A DNA stretch of 64,000 bases from NCBI GenBank assembly GCA_963693305.1, contig OY855911.1, forward strand, positions 28,599,439-28,663,438, in the 5' to 3' direction. Source of the stretch: Meandrina meandrites. Its lineage: Eukaryota > Cnidaria > Anthozoa > Scleractinia > Meandrinidae. The first letter of the stretch is position 1. Every line of letters starts with the position of its first letter. Positions 35,801 to 50,500 of the stretch are shown in pieces. The position numbers and the translations under genes were made by a program. The notes beneath the pieces are model-generated. The model saw only the letters and a list, made by a program, of their open reading frames with translations, had not been told where the DNA came from and searched no databases.

Positions 35801-35901
35801 CACCGATCAATATTTATCAAAACAACAACAGAAAGCATGCTGACTTGTAACCTATAAACAATTTCGAATGTTGCATTTCAGCTATTCTGTATTAACAAAT
35901 G
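32897..35901. other. Intergenic between convergent PPP1R35 and INTS6
   Basis: Holds the 3' ends of both genes and one tRNA-derived SINE (34127-34398). Short open frames here show no recognisable domain. The remainder is AT-rich unique-looking sequence. Confidence 0.4.
34127..34398 (-). mobile_element. tRNA-derived SINE (family B)
   Basis: On the minus strand the head reads GGAGGCGCGGTGGCCAAATG (box A region), then a box B GGTTCAAGCCC, giving a tRNA-like 5' part. The body contains GCATCCCATCCAGGGG and ends TGATGGGCCACTAGGCT. The same body occurs inverted near 42.7 kb. Confidence 0.7.
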
Positions 35902-38469
35902 CTATCTTTTCTTCTTTAAAGGCCCAAACTCTGTAGAGTTTGGTGAGAGTCTTTCTTGCAGGTTTGCAAGGTGCAATGAGAGCTTTTCTATCAATGCTTT
36001 CTTCTTGAACAGCTCTGCCTCCTCAATGATTTCTTGTAAAACTGAGCTTTGAACTTCAAGAGATCCTTTCAAGTTACTTACATGATCTAGGATAACTTCA
36101 TCACCTGCACGGCAAAAAAGTGCTAACGTTAGACTAAAAAAGTAAACTTACAAGTAAAGTACACTAACAAGAGAATGACAGACACATTGCAAATGCACCT
36201 CACTTGATAATTAATCACTTGCAACTACGTGACAAGGCGGCCATGTTGGTGGTCAAAACAATAAAAAACTTTTTCGCAACATTTGCATGATCCTCAAAGT
36301 TTGATTCGTGAATTTCCAAGTTCAATTTTGAGCCGACTGTCAACTCACATTTGAGTGGTACTGTAAGCACATGTACATGTAGTAACAACATTGACAGCAC
36401 TACAAAAAAAGTTGTTTGTACAAGATTTACAAGCCAACAAAGCACAACAAACAAACAAACCAAATTACAGACAACTTACTTTTCTCTGGTTGTCTAATTT
36501 CCTTGAATATACTGTTTCGTATCAGCCTGTTTTCCTCCACGGCTTCTCGTGCTAATTGCTTTTTCAGCAATCTTGGTGATGGTCCCTTCCCTCTTTCTTT
36601 CACAACTTCGTCAACAAACACGTCTGGTGCTTCAGAGTTTGTGAGTTTGTTTTTACTAAGCGAATTGTCATCAGAATGAGGCATAGGCCGCCCTTGACCT
36701 GAGAACGTTCTAGTTTGTGAAGTCACTGCCTCTTTGAGAATTGATGAAACAAAGTCATTCTTAGATGAAGAATTAACCACATCACTCCTTGCTACAGGTT
36801 GATGTTTTCTATTTAATCTTCCCTTGTTCTGAAGTCGCTGAAGCCTCACAAGTTGTGGTTTAATTAAACCTTTTGACGACTTAAGTGACTTGTGCACGCT
36901 GTCGCTTCCTTCGCTAAGTTTACGTTTGGAGCCATGGTGACCAGGAAAGACATTGTTCATTTTTGCATCCTGGGTTAATGTGTTTTTGTCGTTTGGCACT
37001 TTGTTGTTAATTGGTGCCGTTTGTTGACTTCCTCCATTTTGGTTCAATTTATTGGGCCACCGTAGAGGTGGCGATTCCTGTTGTCTCTTTCTGTCCCTTG
37101 GAGAGCCAGGTCTGTTGTCAATTGGAGGTCGTTTTCTTGAAGGAGGGCCTGCCATGGCTTCATTCACATCTGCCTCATCAACCATGACTCGCTAGAAATT
37201 CAACACAAATTCAATTTGCTGTTAAATGCAACAAACCAAAAGCTCCGACTTATTACATACTGTTACACTCATTACAAGTGACATTCTACTTTCGCTCTGA
37301 CAACAGACTGGTAATCAAAATGCCAGCTGTAAAGCCAAATTATTAAACATAACATATACTTGTAAAACCCTTTCAAAAGATTTGTTTTGCACAGAAAAAA
37401 ATTATGAAACAAAGTAGCAGAGTGATGTGCAGTGCTGTCATTAAGTTTTTGAGCAGCCGTTACATCTTAGGTATCACCTGTAGCAGTGCAATACATATGC
37501 AAGTTTAATGAGCACCAACGCAACACCAATAGACATCTTCACCCGTAACAGTCGTGTGAGCTCAGCCATAACAGGTGTTAAAGGTTACGGCCTTTAATGA
37601 CAGCTCTGATGAATATTTCATCTTTCATAATGCAAATTATATTATTGAACATGTTTCAGCAACCAACATATACATGTAATATTGATAATGGCAAACACCT
37701 TAGATACAACAAGAGGGAAAAGTTATTTATCTTTATAACTTGCCACTATACCAAGAAGTTTTGGGCAGAAGTTATAAAATGGATGGGCCACCAGAATATC
37801 CAAATTAAATCCTTCTGTCATAAAGATATAATGTTTGGTATTACTGACGAGGAGGATTGGTTTGTTAACCATATTTTGTTAATTGCAAAAAAATATATAT
37901 ATTCGTGTAGATGCAATAAGGCTAAACCATCCGTTATTGCATTTAAGGCACAAGTGAAGAAAATTTATCAACTCGAGGAAAAGATTGCTCAATTTAATAA
38001 TAAATGGCCCATCCATCAAAAAAAATGGGGCAAGTATATTGAGGTAGAAACATAACCTGTCATAACATGTTAAAATCTTTGTACTGTTTATGTAAGGTAT
38101 AGTTTTATAGTATTGTATTTTGTAATGGGAAAATGAAGTGTAGCGAGTTTCCTTAAGTGTAATGTGTGTGTGTGTGTTCGTAACAACATTATGTACATGT
38201 TTTGTAAGAAACCATAAAATCAAATAAAGTATTAAAATACAAAAAAAAAAAGAAGTTATTTCTCTCGACTGTACATGTACTTCAACTGTCTATGAATCTA
38301 GTTCTAGTCCTTTTATTGCTTTTTTATAGTTTTAGATCTCTCATTTAGATTTTTAATTTTTTGAATATTTTATTAACTATTCATTGATTTATTTTTTACG
38401 CAGGACCCATATTAATAGCAGTTTTTATAACTGAAATGGTCATCCTGCATAAATATGTTTATTTATTTA

Positions 38470-38562
<93 letters not shown>

Positions 38563-41500
38563 GTTAGTACCTGGTCTTTGGCCAGTTTAAAAGGGTTGCC
38601 GAACATGTGCACTCTGTTCTGTCCAGGATCAACTTCACGCAAGGGACTCATTTGCCTCAATACTTCCTGGTAATTACCCATGTCAGCAATAGCCACACTG
38701 TGACGCGCATCTGTTGTGATTGAAAACCAATGGTTTTAGTTTTAGTAAGCACAAAACACAGTGGCCAGGGAAAAATAAAATTCTTGAAGGTCAGAGAGTT
38801 TTATTTCAGGGAACACCTCTGATTTACTACCATTGAAGTTAGAGTCAATACATGTATGATCTCGGTATTGTTTATTTTTGGAAGAAGGGGCTGAAGGCTG
38901 CTACTACACCTGACATTTTTTATTCATTTGGTCAGGGAAATATATTTTCATCAGGGAAAAGTCAGGGAACTGAGGATTGTAGCAACCTCTCTCTATGTGG
39001 GAGACCAGTACACTACATGAAGGCAGCCTGATGAAGAGCAATAATTCATCTTTGTCCATCCAATTATTGGAAACAAATAAGGAAGGAATTAGGAACAAAT
39101 AATGTTCAACTGAAAATAATTACCTTCATCTTGAAGTCTTGTTGATGTTGCAGCTGTGTGGAAAAAGTTAATTCTCATCCTAGATACTTGATCTAAGATC
39201 TCTTCCCTTGAAATGTCAAATGGGTTCTTGTAGCTTTGTGTTCTGACATTCTAAAGAAAAATAAAGTTTAAATCAAGGTAAGAAAGTTGGTACATAAAAA
39301 CAACTTATTTATTATTTCATAACATTGTTCCTCCACAAACCTGTTTAACATTATGAAGTGAAGTATTTGGAATGTTGATGTCAGTTTCACTAAAAATAAA
39401 AAAGGAAAATAGTTAATAAATAAATTTCATTTATTATACATAGTTCTGCCATACTTTCAGTCTCTCTTTAGCATATATCTATATAGGGGTGGTCCCCTTT
39501 TTCAATGTTGGAAAAGTTTCATTGTCAACATTGTATAGGAATAAAAAGGGGCAAAACATGTGTAAACAATTTTTTTTAACAAAATTGTAACCACGCATGG
39601 TTGTTTTTGGGCCCACATCAGACATGCCTTATTTGGGATGAATACAGTAAACAGAAAATTTTCTTTTCACTTTGGCTTACGATGTATGTTTTAAGTTCTC
39701 CCAAACATTTACAAGCAACTCTATAAAATGGAACAGAATTTTCTTTAACAGTATCACATTTCTTTTATAACAAGAAGCTGCTCGCAGCTTTTACTCGGGT
39801 GATGAATGTTTTGTGTTCTTTTGCCTAACTTAATTTTTGAAGATAAGGGAGGGTAACTTTTGGTAGTAACTACCAATTTTGCATGCAATCTTTGCGGGTA
39901 TTAAAATGTTGATCTATATCCTGGTGCTTGTGTTACATGATTGCATTATCTCATCTTTCAATAAACAGTCCTGACTGAAGATCAGATTTCATGCCTTTCA
40001 TGCAAATTTGTAAAGAAAGAAAAAACTGCCATATTTTATGTAGCGTATTTTGAGTTCATGATTTTATTGAAATAAACGGTACTTTTCCTGTTAGAAACAA
40101 TAAACTTGTAGATTTACCTTTGACCATGAAAACTGTGCATGTAATTTGAGCGAATGCTGTTCAAATGCACTTTCAAATACTAATCCATTGAGTGAAATTA
40201 TACAGCATTGAAATGATCAGTTTGACAATAGTTTATTATAAAGCAAAAAAAAAAAAATAGCACTTTCCAACCAGCAGCACTTTTGCAAGTCTTGTAAACT
40301 CCATTTGAAGACATAGTTCACGTAAAATTTCAATCAGTATTTTTATAGCCTGTCTTGAGAATTTCCTGCTTGACTTGGCCCTTGCTGAGTAATAATTTTA
40401 CTCACCTTGATACTCGGTTATCATCAGTACTGGAGGAAAAATTGCTATTGTGCAGTAATGCACGGAAGTCCTGTTTCTTGGCTTTAGGCAGCTGTGGTGT
40501 CCGTACACTGAAACATGAACAAACAGCAGTTATAACTATTCCATTTTAGTATATACCACACAAGTGAATAGTGCTTTCTGCGTTTGCTGATTGGTTAACT
40601 CAGAGGTGATTAGCAAAGCACCATTCACCTCCGAGCAGGCAAAGAGAAACAAAATGGCTTCGTGCACGTCGCTTTGGGTACCGAAAGTAATGTTTTGGTC
40701 CGCTAGTTATTCAACTCGTGTGGTATATACTAAAACAATTATTCAACTCAGTGTCGGTGAAAGTGGTGGATATTTACCTCGCCACTTCGCGGCTCGGTAA
40801 ATATCCACCACTATTCACCTCCACTTCGGTGAATAATTGTTAAATATATGGACAAATCAATATAAATTTTCATATATCTTTCCCGGAGTTGATATCAGTA
40901 CAATATTAATACTAACCTTAGTGGCCTTGGTACAGCTTCTCTTGAAGGGTTTTTGCCAACAAGGGAAATCAGCCTATCAGTCTCCATTTTACTCTAAAAC
41001 AATACAAAACCAACAACAGATTGAAGGCAAGTTCAATAATACATAGCCACCACTTCAGCCACAAATAATGGGCCAAGATATGTTTTGATATAATTATAAA
41101 ACTTACAGCGTGATAAATATTTGCATTAAATGGAAACTCGGAAAAAATCTGAGCTCCAGATGGGATTTGAACCCACGACCCTCCGTGATCTAGTCGGATG
41201 CTCCAACCACTAAACTACTGGAGACTCTTATGGCAAAGCAAGGGACAAATGTGGGTCTTTTACTAGAACCCCATTACACAAAATAAAACATTTAATTGAA
41301 AACAACTTCAGATGAGACAAACTTGGGTTGGAATCTCATTGGAAAAATAAACAAACCATTTTATTCTGAGCCCCCCCCCCCCCCCCCCTTTCCCCCCCCT
41401 GAACTTCAGAGAACATTGATAAGGGGAAGTGGGGGACACAAGGTACATGTATCAATGTTAAAATGTGTAAAAATTAAATTCTTACATGTAATTCTCAAAA

Positions 41501-44500
41501 TTCTTGAAACTGGTTGTGGTTTTATCAACAGCAATTTTTAACAGGCAAACAAAATGCCACACTCATGGATGGATGAAAACACTTCAGCAAGGTCTTCTCT
41601 CTTTCCTTGAATTGTTTTAGCTATGAAGATACGTTACCCCCTCCCTTGATGTCCCCCCTTCCCCTCCATCCAGATTTTGCACTTATATAGCCTGCTAATC
41701 TCGCACTGTTACCCCTTATCACCTCTCTCTCCCTGCCTCTTTCCTGATCTGTTCCCTCCCATTCCCCTGTTCTTGTACCCTCCCCTCCCTCCTCCTCACC
41801 TGTTGCTTGACTTTCTTTAGATAATTCACAACTGTATAACTCATGAAAGAGTCCAGGTGGTCTGGAACAATGGCAGGGGGAATGCCCATACGACGAAATG
41901 CATTGCGAAGAGGCTGGTCGTAAAATAAAAATACAAAATTAAGTGAACATCATTTTTATAATGGAAGCTTCTTCTGCAAATTACTTTACTTTGTTTCTTC
42001 TGTGTTGTTGTTGTTTATAGTTACATGGCTTTAACTTGCAATTACATTCTGGATAATATTTACAGTACTCCAAATGTGCTGTAACTTTTCAGGCCAACAG
42101 AAGAACACAGTTTAAAATGTTCAATTTCCAAGAAGAAACAACATCTAGAGTTAGTATCTTTATATCAACACATGTACACGAATATTGCCTAGCAGACAGG
42201 AAACAGTTTTATGACTATGGCAATTTTGAAATTAAAAAATGAAAAAGCTCTGACACTGCGGAAGGGTTAGGAGTACTGCTTCAGCCAGTGCTTCAAAGAC
42301 AGCTCACTTTGGAGTCCAACATGCTGGCCATTACTAACAGGTTTACAACTGTGGCACCAAGGATAAACTGCCTCCATGATGATAACTTCAAATATCACTA
42401 GATTGCCATAAAAATTGTAATCGCACAGCGATTATTACTCACCCCTGCATAGTAGTTCGGCATTGTTGAAAGATAGTTTTCAAATTTTTCTTTCCACTTT
42501 GCAGTAGGTTTCATCTTGTGAACTTTTACCAATTCATCTGAAAGAGAGAAATACATTAATACAATGGGACAAACACATTCATTTATTAGAACAAATCCCC
42601 CCAAAAATGATCTTACCCATTGCCATCAAAGCCAATATTACTTTGCAGCATTTGTTTTGAATTTTATTACAAGGGGTAACCCAGTGATGTACTAGCATCC
42701 CATCCAGGGGGGAGTAGAAATACTCCAGTCACTTAATGTTACGGAAACGGAGAAAACCTCCAGCCTGATGGGCCACTAGGCTCAAACACAGACTTTATAC
42801 TGACAGTAAATGACAGATCACACATGTACATGTACAAACCAACCTCAAAGGTGCAGAGAAGAAGAAACTGGCCAGCAAGACCATCATTTGCAAGGAGAAA
42901 CTGTGCGAGCCTCCTGCAGAGGTTGGATCTTACTAGTAAAACTTACTCAATGAACAAAGACTTACCACCACTCAAACAAACAAATCCTACAAGGGATTGA
43001 TGGACAGCTTCATTTTTGTGCTACATGTAGTTTTGTGTAGGAATACCCTTGCATTTGCTTTTTATCTGACCTTGCCAACATGTTCGGTGTTTCAATCAAG
43101 TTATAGAAAAATGAGTGGTAGTTTGGGAGAATGAGAAATGCGGTGGGAACACAAGCCGACAGGTGAGTGTTTCCACAGCTTTTTTGAGTCCTCCCAAACT
43201 TTCACACATTCAAGTGTTTTTATAACTCGAAAGAAACACAGAAAACATGTTTTCTATTTCTTTTAGAAAACACTGCCAGGAATAAGAATTAAATCCCTCA
43301 TTTATTTTGATCATCATTCAAAATGTAAATTCTCAATGCTGTCACCACCATTAGCCATGTTCTAAACGAGCAGGGGACTGGGTACGAACATATTTTCTCT
43401 TCGGTACAAACATTCAATATCGATTGAATTAAAAAATGGGCGCGTCATCTAAAAGAGTGTCCAAAAATTAGTAAATTCACCACATTTGACGGTTATTGGT
43501 TTAAACCCAAAGGCATGGTACACTTAGTATGGATTGGAGGGACAGGCGTCCTCCAATTCATACTAAGCTCTCTTATTTTAAAAGTGTACCATGCCTTTGT
43601 GTTTAAACCACTAACCATCAAATTTGGTAAATTTATTAATTTTTGGATGTTCTTTCAGATGACGGGCCCCATTTTCAATTCAATCGATAATTGAATGTTC
43701 GTACCAAAAAAAATATGTTCGTACCCAGTCCCCTGCTCGTTTAGAACATGGCCAATTACATCAACAGCTCATGCTAGTTCTGTGTACAGCTTTTAGCACA
43801 CACTTTCTTACAGGATGTGTTGACTTTTCTGATACAAAATAACACCTTGCTGGAGGGAAAGCATCACACTGGAACATCTACAACCAGTAATGCTTGACTT
43901 TTCTTTTGTTTTGAATGTCCCAGAGCTTGCCCTCCCGCATGGCAGGTTTTGCACCAGGTAACTGTTAGCTGTAAAGGATCCATTTGCTTTGAGCTGATGT
44001 AACTATTAAAGGGGCTTTGTCATGGATTTTAACAGACTGTATTTGTGGCATAAGAAACCTAAAAATAATGGGCCATTTTTATAAACAATTGCTATATTAG
44101 AGCACTGAAACTGTTAACAAGCACTGTTGGCTGCGGATGGCTTGAATGGAAATGAATTGTAACTTGAAAAATTAGACTAAATTTTTTGAGTTGTTTCTGA
44201 GCATCGTAAAAAATATCAATATTTATAGCTTCAGTTTGATTTCTATCTACAAATTAAGGTCATGTCCTTCTTTAGATGTTAAAAGATAATGTTTTTCATG
44301 GGTTTAGTTGCCTTCCACTAATCTCAGAACAGTTTAGACCAAAAATCTGCAACATCCCCATGACATAGCCTAGTTAAGTAAACTTAATTACACAGCAGAA
44401 CAGTTTCTTACAACCAAAACACAGAAAAAAATTTGCAGTCCATCCACAAGGAATTGCATAGGGCTGCAACGATACATTTTCTTAGCAACCGATACATATC

Positions 44501-47500
44501 TCGGTACAAGTGCCATGATACGATACACGATACGATACATCATAACATACAACTGACAAGTGACGTAATGTTACTAAACTGCTTTGGAATGTTTAATTTC
44601 CATTGATAACAATTAACAAATGGTAAAAAATAACACAAGAATATAACGAGAAGTGTCTTATTCCTTGGCCATCGTAAAAAACTTTGAATCCAAAGTCTTT
44701 CCATACCTTTGACTTATAAGAGGACGGTGCCAGTTGTAACTCAACTGCAGAGGAAGACATTTTGACAAAAGAACCAACGTGACGAACGAACCGCGTGTTT
44801 TTGTTGCGGGCGCATAAGACTGTGTCAGCTGACAACTTATTGAAACTACGCATGCTTTCGTGCCGCCATCTTGAAAAATACATGACTGGAAGCATGCGGA
44901 GCGATAGTCTAAGCAACGACGAAGCCCTGTGGCTAAAAAAGGCTTGTACTTGGGTAAGGAGTCATAAAACTGATTAAAACAGTAATTTCTGAATGTTGGT
45001 AATTAGTAATTTTTCATTTTTGATGAGAAATATTTTGTTGTTTTCCGATACAGCGATATCCCATTCAAATATCGATATTCGTATCGTGACAAAAAATATC
45101 GCGGTTCACCGGTGCATCGTTGCAGCCCTAGAATTGCAACCAACGCATTTCAATGATAATAACTGTGCATACAACACAAGGTCAGTAATCTAACTGCACT
45201 TGAGAAAAACTGCTGAGTTTCCTTTAAGTGAATAGAATCGTTATCCAGTTTTAATTTCTTCAAATTCACGGCACTCCAACTGCTCAAATACATTGTATTC
45301 TTACCTATGATAGGAAACAGCACTGGGAAATTGTATGGCATAACAAACAGATTGACAGTTTGAAGGTTAGTGCTTGCTTTCAGGTAACCAAATGGGAATC
45401 CAGTATCGCCAACTTTCTTGCAACTGTTCAAAATGAATGTCTGAAAGAAACAAAGCAACCTCCTTACTCAGAAACAAAGCTAGGAAATATAGTACTCTCA
45501 TTTGACTTTGCTGAACTGAACCATGCAATGTATAACAGATGGTCAACTATAGAGAATATCACATATTATTAAAAACAAGCAATGGTATATTGCAATTCCT
45601 GAGTTTTGATTGGTTCACAGGCAATGGTATATGAGCTCATATACCATTCACCACAAATATTGTAGCTGATATGCGTCAACGAAAACAGCTGGGGAGCTCA
45701 AATGTTGCAATTCTTTTGGGCATTTTTATAAAAACAATTATTCCACTCACGCTTGTTGGATAGGAGATTGTTAGAGCCAACTCGGCGCTATGCCCCTCGT
45801 TGGCTATCTACCATCTCATATCCAGCGCGTACTCGTGGAATAATTGTTAAAGAAAGATAAATTCCCTTAAATATAGCAGTTTGAGGATACTCCTTACTTT
45901 GTGTAAGTAGAACACAAAGTTAAAACTACAGTTACAGCTTTTCTCATTTCAGGAAAACATTTCAGTTCTGGTTGTTTATCAACAGTTAACGAGTTTCTAC
46001 TAAGACAAAGCATCATTTTGTACAGGACAACTACCAGGATTATGATCCAATAGTACAAGATCCCACAACATAAATCTTTATTAATGCCATTAGGTTACCT
46101 GCCAGCATGTTGACGGTGATTTTCTCTCCAAGATGTACTGTGTAAGTGGTGATGGTTCCAGCTCATACTTGTCAAAGGGTAAGTTGTCGAGGACCAATGG
46201 CTCTGAATTATTACATGAAAATAGCACACTGGGGTGGGCATCTCTTGAAGGCTGATAGAAGACAAAAACAGGAAGTACTAATTTGTTTCTCAACAACATC
46301 ATCAGTAGACGAATGAGAAGTGCAACACAATGACACAACGATGCAACGACACAAGGGTAATGGCCAATGCTCTTACATGTATCACAAGGTCACAATAACA
46401 TCCACAATGATTATGACACTGTATTTTGATGTGTGCACACAGCCTTGAATTTTGAATTGTCTCCCGTGGCCACTTTGGTTGACCTAGATCGCTATAGCAT
46501 GCATCTCATTTGCGCTGACGCCTTAACTCAAGAGAAAATGATTACCAGTGTTTGCATAGATGGATCAGGCCAGAAAGATTCTGGCACGGGCCAGTGTCCA
46601 GATGGTGGAGAGCTTTTGATATAGATCATCCTGCGACAACTCATCCATGCCGTAGATTGCACACTGGGGGGTACAGGGGAGCTTGTGGTTGACCTCGTCA
46701 TTCCCATAACACCAATAGAATCCTCAGGCTGTGAATTGTTTGAAGGTGTTGCTAGGCTCATGTTATCTCCAGCCTGCTGGCATCTGCTGACAGAAGATGA
46801 AATAATTTATCTACATCAGAGATGCCAACCTAAAAGAATTTAAATCCAGGAGACCACCAATTTTACAACAACATTCCTCTTCTTAACCCTCAAAACAGAG
46901 TTAAAAGTAGAGCTCTGCCATTTCATCCACAAAAATATGTCAAATAAATTATTTCAAAAACTTCCTCCAAAATCGGCCAAAAAATAAGCGTGAAAATTCA
47001 TATTTTAAGCATTTTCCTTTGTATCTGGAAGATTTGGTGACCGGTTCGGGAGACCAGGAGATTCATTCTGTATCTGGGAGACTCCACGATAACCCAGGAG
47101 AGTTGGCATATTAATATGTGCTACATGCACCTGTATTCTTGTTTGAACTAAAAATTTAAGGGGAGCCCATTAACAAAATTAATGAAGATAGACTACCAGA
47201 TCAGTTTGGATGGTCCAAAAGGGCAAGGGGGCAAGGAACTAAGAGACACTCTGAGAGACATACCTTGCTAATGACCCTTCGACCTTCACAGATACATGAT
47301 TCTCTTCATTATTTAATGAGATCTTGTCTTTCATTTCATCTTTGGCATAGTCTACATTGTTCATGACATGGTTATGGACCAACAGAGGAGGTGTTGGAGA
47401 TTCAGTTTCACGTGCATCTATAGCATTGTTCTTTGAAACTACAAAAGGAAATTGAAGAACAAAAGAAATCAGCAACAAAGTACGGTCTAAAATACAGGGC

Positions 47501-50500
47501 TCGAAATTAAAAAATCTTCAAGTCGCCGTTTGACGACTAAGTGGTAAAAAATAGTCGCCAAACGCCAATTTTTAGTGGCCAGATTGCAAAATGAAATAAG
47601 GTCTTGTTCAAAAGTGTTTAAAATCATTTCTAGGAAATTAATCCAAAAAAGGACTGAATTAGAATACATAAATATTCAAAAAGAAAAACAAAACTAACAC
47701 ATTATATAAGATTTTGTGGCCACTAACTTTGTAGCTACTGTAACGTTACGAACCTCGAAGGAGTCAACATGGCGGATAGCCATACATTACAAGAGACACA
47801 AACCATAGGCATACATGACGTGCTCAAGAGTTTGCAAAGCATTATAGGGCGATTTCAAACATGGTCAGCTATTTGCAAGTTTTCCGATGTACAGAATCTT
47901 TTACAGCCAAGGAAAAGGATGGATTGACTTCTTCTCTCATTTTGAATGTTTTAGAAGCAAAGATCTTCCGATATAACTTTCTGGAGGACACAATGTCTGA
48001 GAAAATGACCGTTATTCATTGTCAACACAAAGAAATGTAGTTGCCATAATGGCGACTAAACCAGAATTTTTAGTCGCCAAGGGTGAAATGTTAGTCGCAT
48101 TGGCGATCATATCGGTCGCAATTTCGAGCCCTGAAATACCAAGCCAAATACTCAGACAAATACAGTACATGCAACTACCTGGAAAGAAAATCCGCAAAAA
48201 GCACATGAAACTTTAAAATTATTTTACCTTGACCTAAGGTAATTTCACAAAATCATTTTATAGTTTCCGATATAGAACTGGCTTTGATTGCCATTAATTA
48301 AGAGTATCATACAAATACTTAGGGGTTTCAATAAAGGTTTAAGTAGGCAGCTGGTTTGAGCAGAGAAACTGACTGTTTGAAAGAAACTTTCTTTTACTAT
48401 TTCAGATTAGGGGAAAAAAACTAGCCGACTTCTCAGAAGAAGATAGCAAAGTAGCCCCCCCTATTTTCATTGACTGTTGGAGCTTAATGAAAGCACTGAA
48501 TATTTTGTGTAGGCAAGAAACTAAGTAATCTACAGGTATTTAATTTTAATAAACATTTGGACTGTTTGATCTTAGGTAAATCAAAGACTCTCACTCTACC
48601 TTCAGGGGGTGGGGGAGGGGGATTACTGGCTCCACCAATCTTCTCAAAGTTTATTACTACGCCACACTGGACTTTCTGTGCAAGAGACTCTAACGCTTGT
48701 CCCAATGACTTTGATGAAGTAACCTTGTAGCATCGCCCTAAAACATAACCATCATCAGAGATCAAAATTTTTCATTTTCTATCAGGGCTACAAGTATTAC
48801 ATAAGAGAATAAACCTGAATTTGAAAGGTAACACTACCTCCTGTGACCTCACACATGGCAGCAATAGCAGGTTCATTACTCTGCATTCCAATTTTTCCCA
48901 GCATGGAACTCCTGGTTCCAGGCATGCGTAGTATGATGGAAAACAATCGCTGATCCCAGCGAAATGGTTCTGTGGTCAGCTCATGTCCTGGCAGTGTTGT
49001 ATGCATCGGCAAATGAAGCTATGAAAAGAAAAAAATAATCAACCACATCAATAGTGTTTCAGCGTAGTCATTATCTGGATCATTACACAAAGCGTTTCAA
49101 TTATCCACTAGTGGTTGCTCAAGTCAGAGTCAGAAAGTAAACAGTGGTTACAGAGAAGTTCTAGAGCTTGTGTTTATGTACACTTCTGCCAAACTGGGGA
49201 AAATAATGTCTATGGATTTTAAGTATGCTTCATATCATGCTCATTCACAAGTTGAGTATTTGTAATAAACAACTTTTTTTTTTGAAACAGCAACTAAAAG
49301 TTTTCAGAAGGAAATAAAAAAACTGAAATCTTCTCTATGAATCTAAAACTGTTTAAAAAAAGAAACAGTGCAGTCATGTTGCAAAACGTCTACTTTTAGA
49401 TTAGTTTTTGATATACCAATGACGCGGCAATATCTCATTACATTTACCTCTTCCTGTATTCCACCTTGACCAGAAAGTTTGCTTCCATCCGTAATGCAAA
49501 TTACCATTGCTGGCTCCACATAGAAAGGATTTCGCCCCTGTAATATAAAAAGGGAACTTATGTTGAGCAACAGTAGACAAAGTCTGTTTCAAGTAAACTT
49601 TCCTTGCAAATTGAGTACTTACCATTCCGTAGTTGTCTATTCCAGAATGTAGACGATACAAATTCAAAAGATCAAAAGCTTCTTTCAAAGAAGTCCCCAA
49701 TGTAGACAGACCACTTGCTTGAAGATTTTTTAGTTCATTCATAAATGTTGCTTGATTTTCTCGCCAACCAGCCTAATAAAAAAATTATGACATAAATAAT
49801 TACATAGTACATGCTAAGAAGAGAGTCATTATGAATTTTTAGATGGCAATTTGTTTTAGGCTTATTTATTTCACAGCATAACTTGAAATGCACTTCAAAA
49901 TGATCAAAACCTTGGTTACGTTGCTACGCATGAAAGAAGAGTTTCACTAGCTTTTCAAACAATGAGGACCATGTGCTAAAATTAATTTGCACATTTAATT
50001 TTACTTTTTTTCCTCTTTTTTAATAAGACACTGGGAAAAGAAATATCTTGTAGTGGCATTGAAATGTAAATGGGTTAGAATTGGACAAAAGCAATCTATC
50101 CTGTCCCATCCCCTGAAGGGAGCCCTAAAAAATACTACAAAAAGTTTACAGTAATTTACAGAAATACTGGCAGAAGACCTATTTATGCTAAAAGACTCTT
50201 ATAAAGGACATAATCTAACTTTATCACTCAATATAAACATGCATATGTTTACCAAACGAGCACTTCAAAACAATACCCATGATTCCTTTAGGGTCGAAAA
50301 CACGACTAAACAAAGTCACAAAAGATACGAAAAATTCCTGTAAATTAACAACAACAAACTTCTAAAGCTTGAAATGCATTTTCCTTCCAATAAATTTTCC
50401 ATTTCTGCGATTTTCCTGCACTGACACGAGCCGTCCGAGCTACAAAACTACCCAACGATCTCGCCGATAGGAACTTCATCGCTGCTCACAATAGGGCCAT

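Noticed and set aside
38455..38696. Poly-Leu and poly-Asn open frames
   Set aside because: Produced by the (ATT)n tract; the coding part is INTS6 exon 17, which ends at the 38571 donor.
41154..41226. Functional tRNA on the minus strand
   Set aside because: Mismatched anticodon stem and an AGA anticodon without the long variable arm of tRNA-Ser; better as a tRNA-derived sequence.
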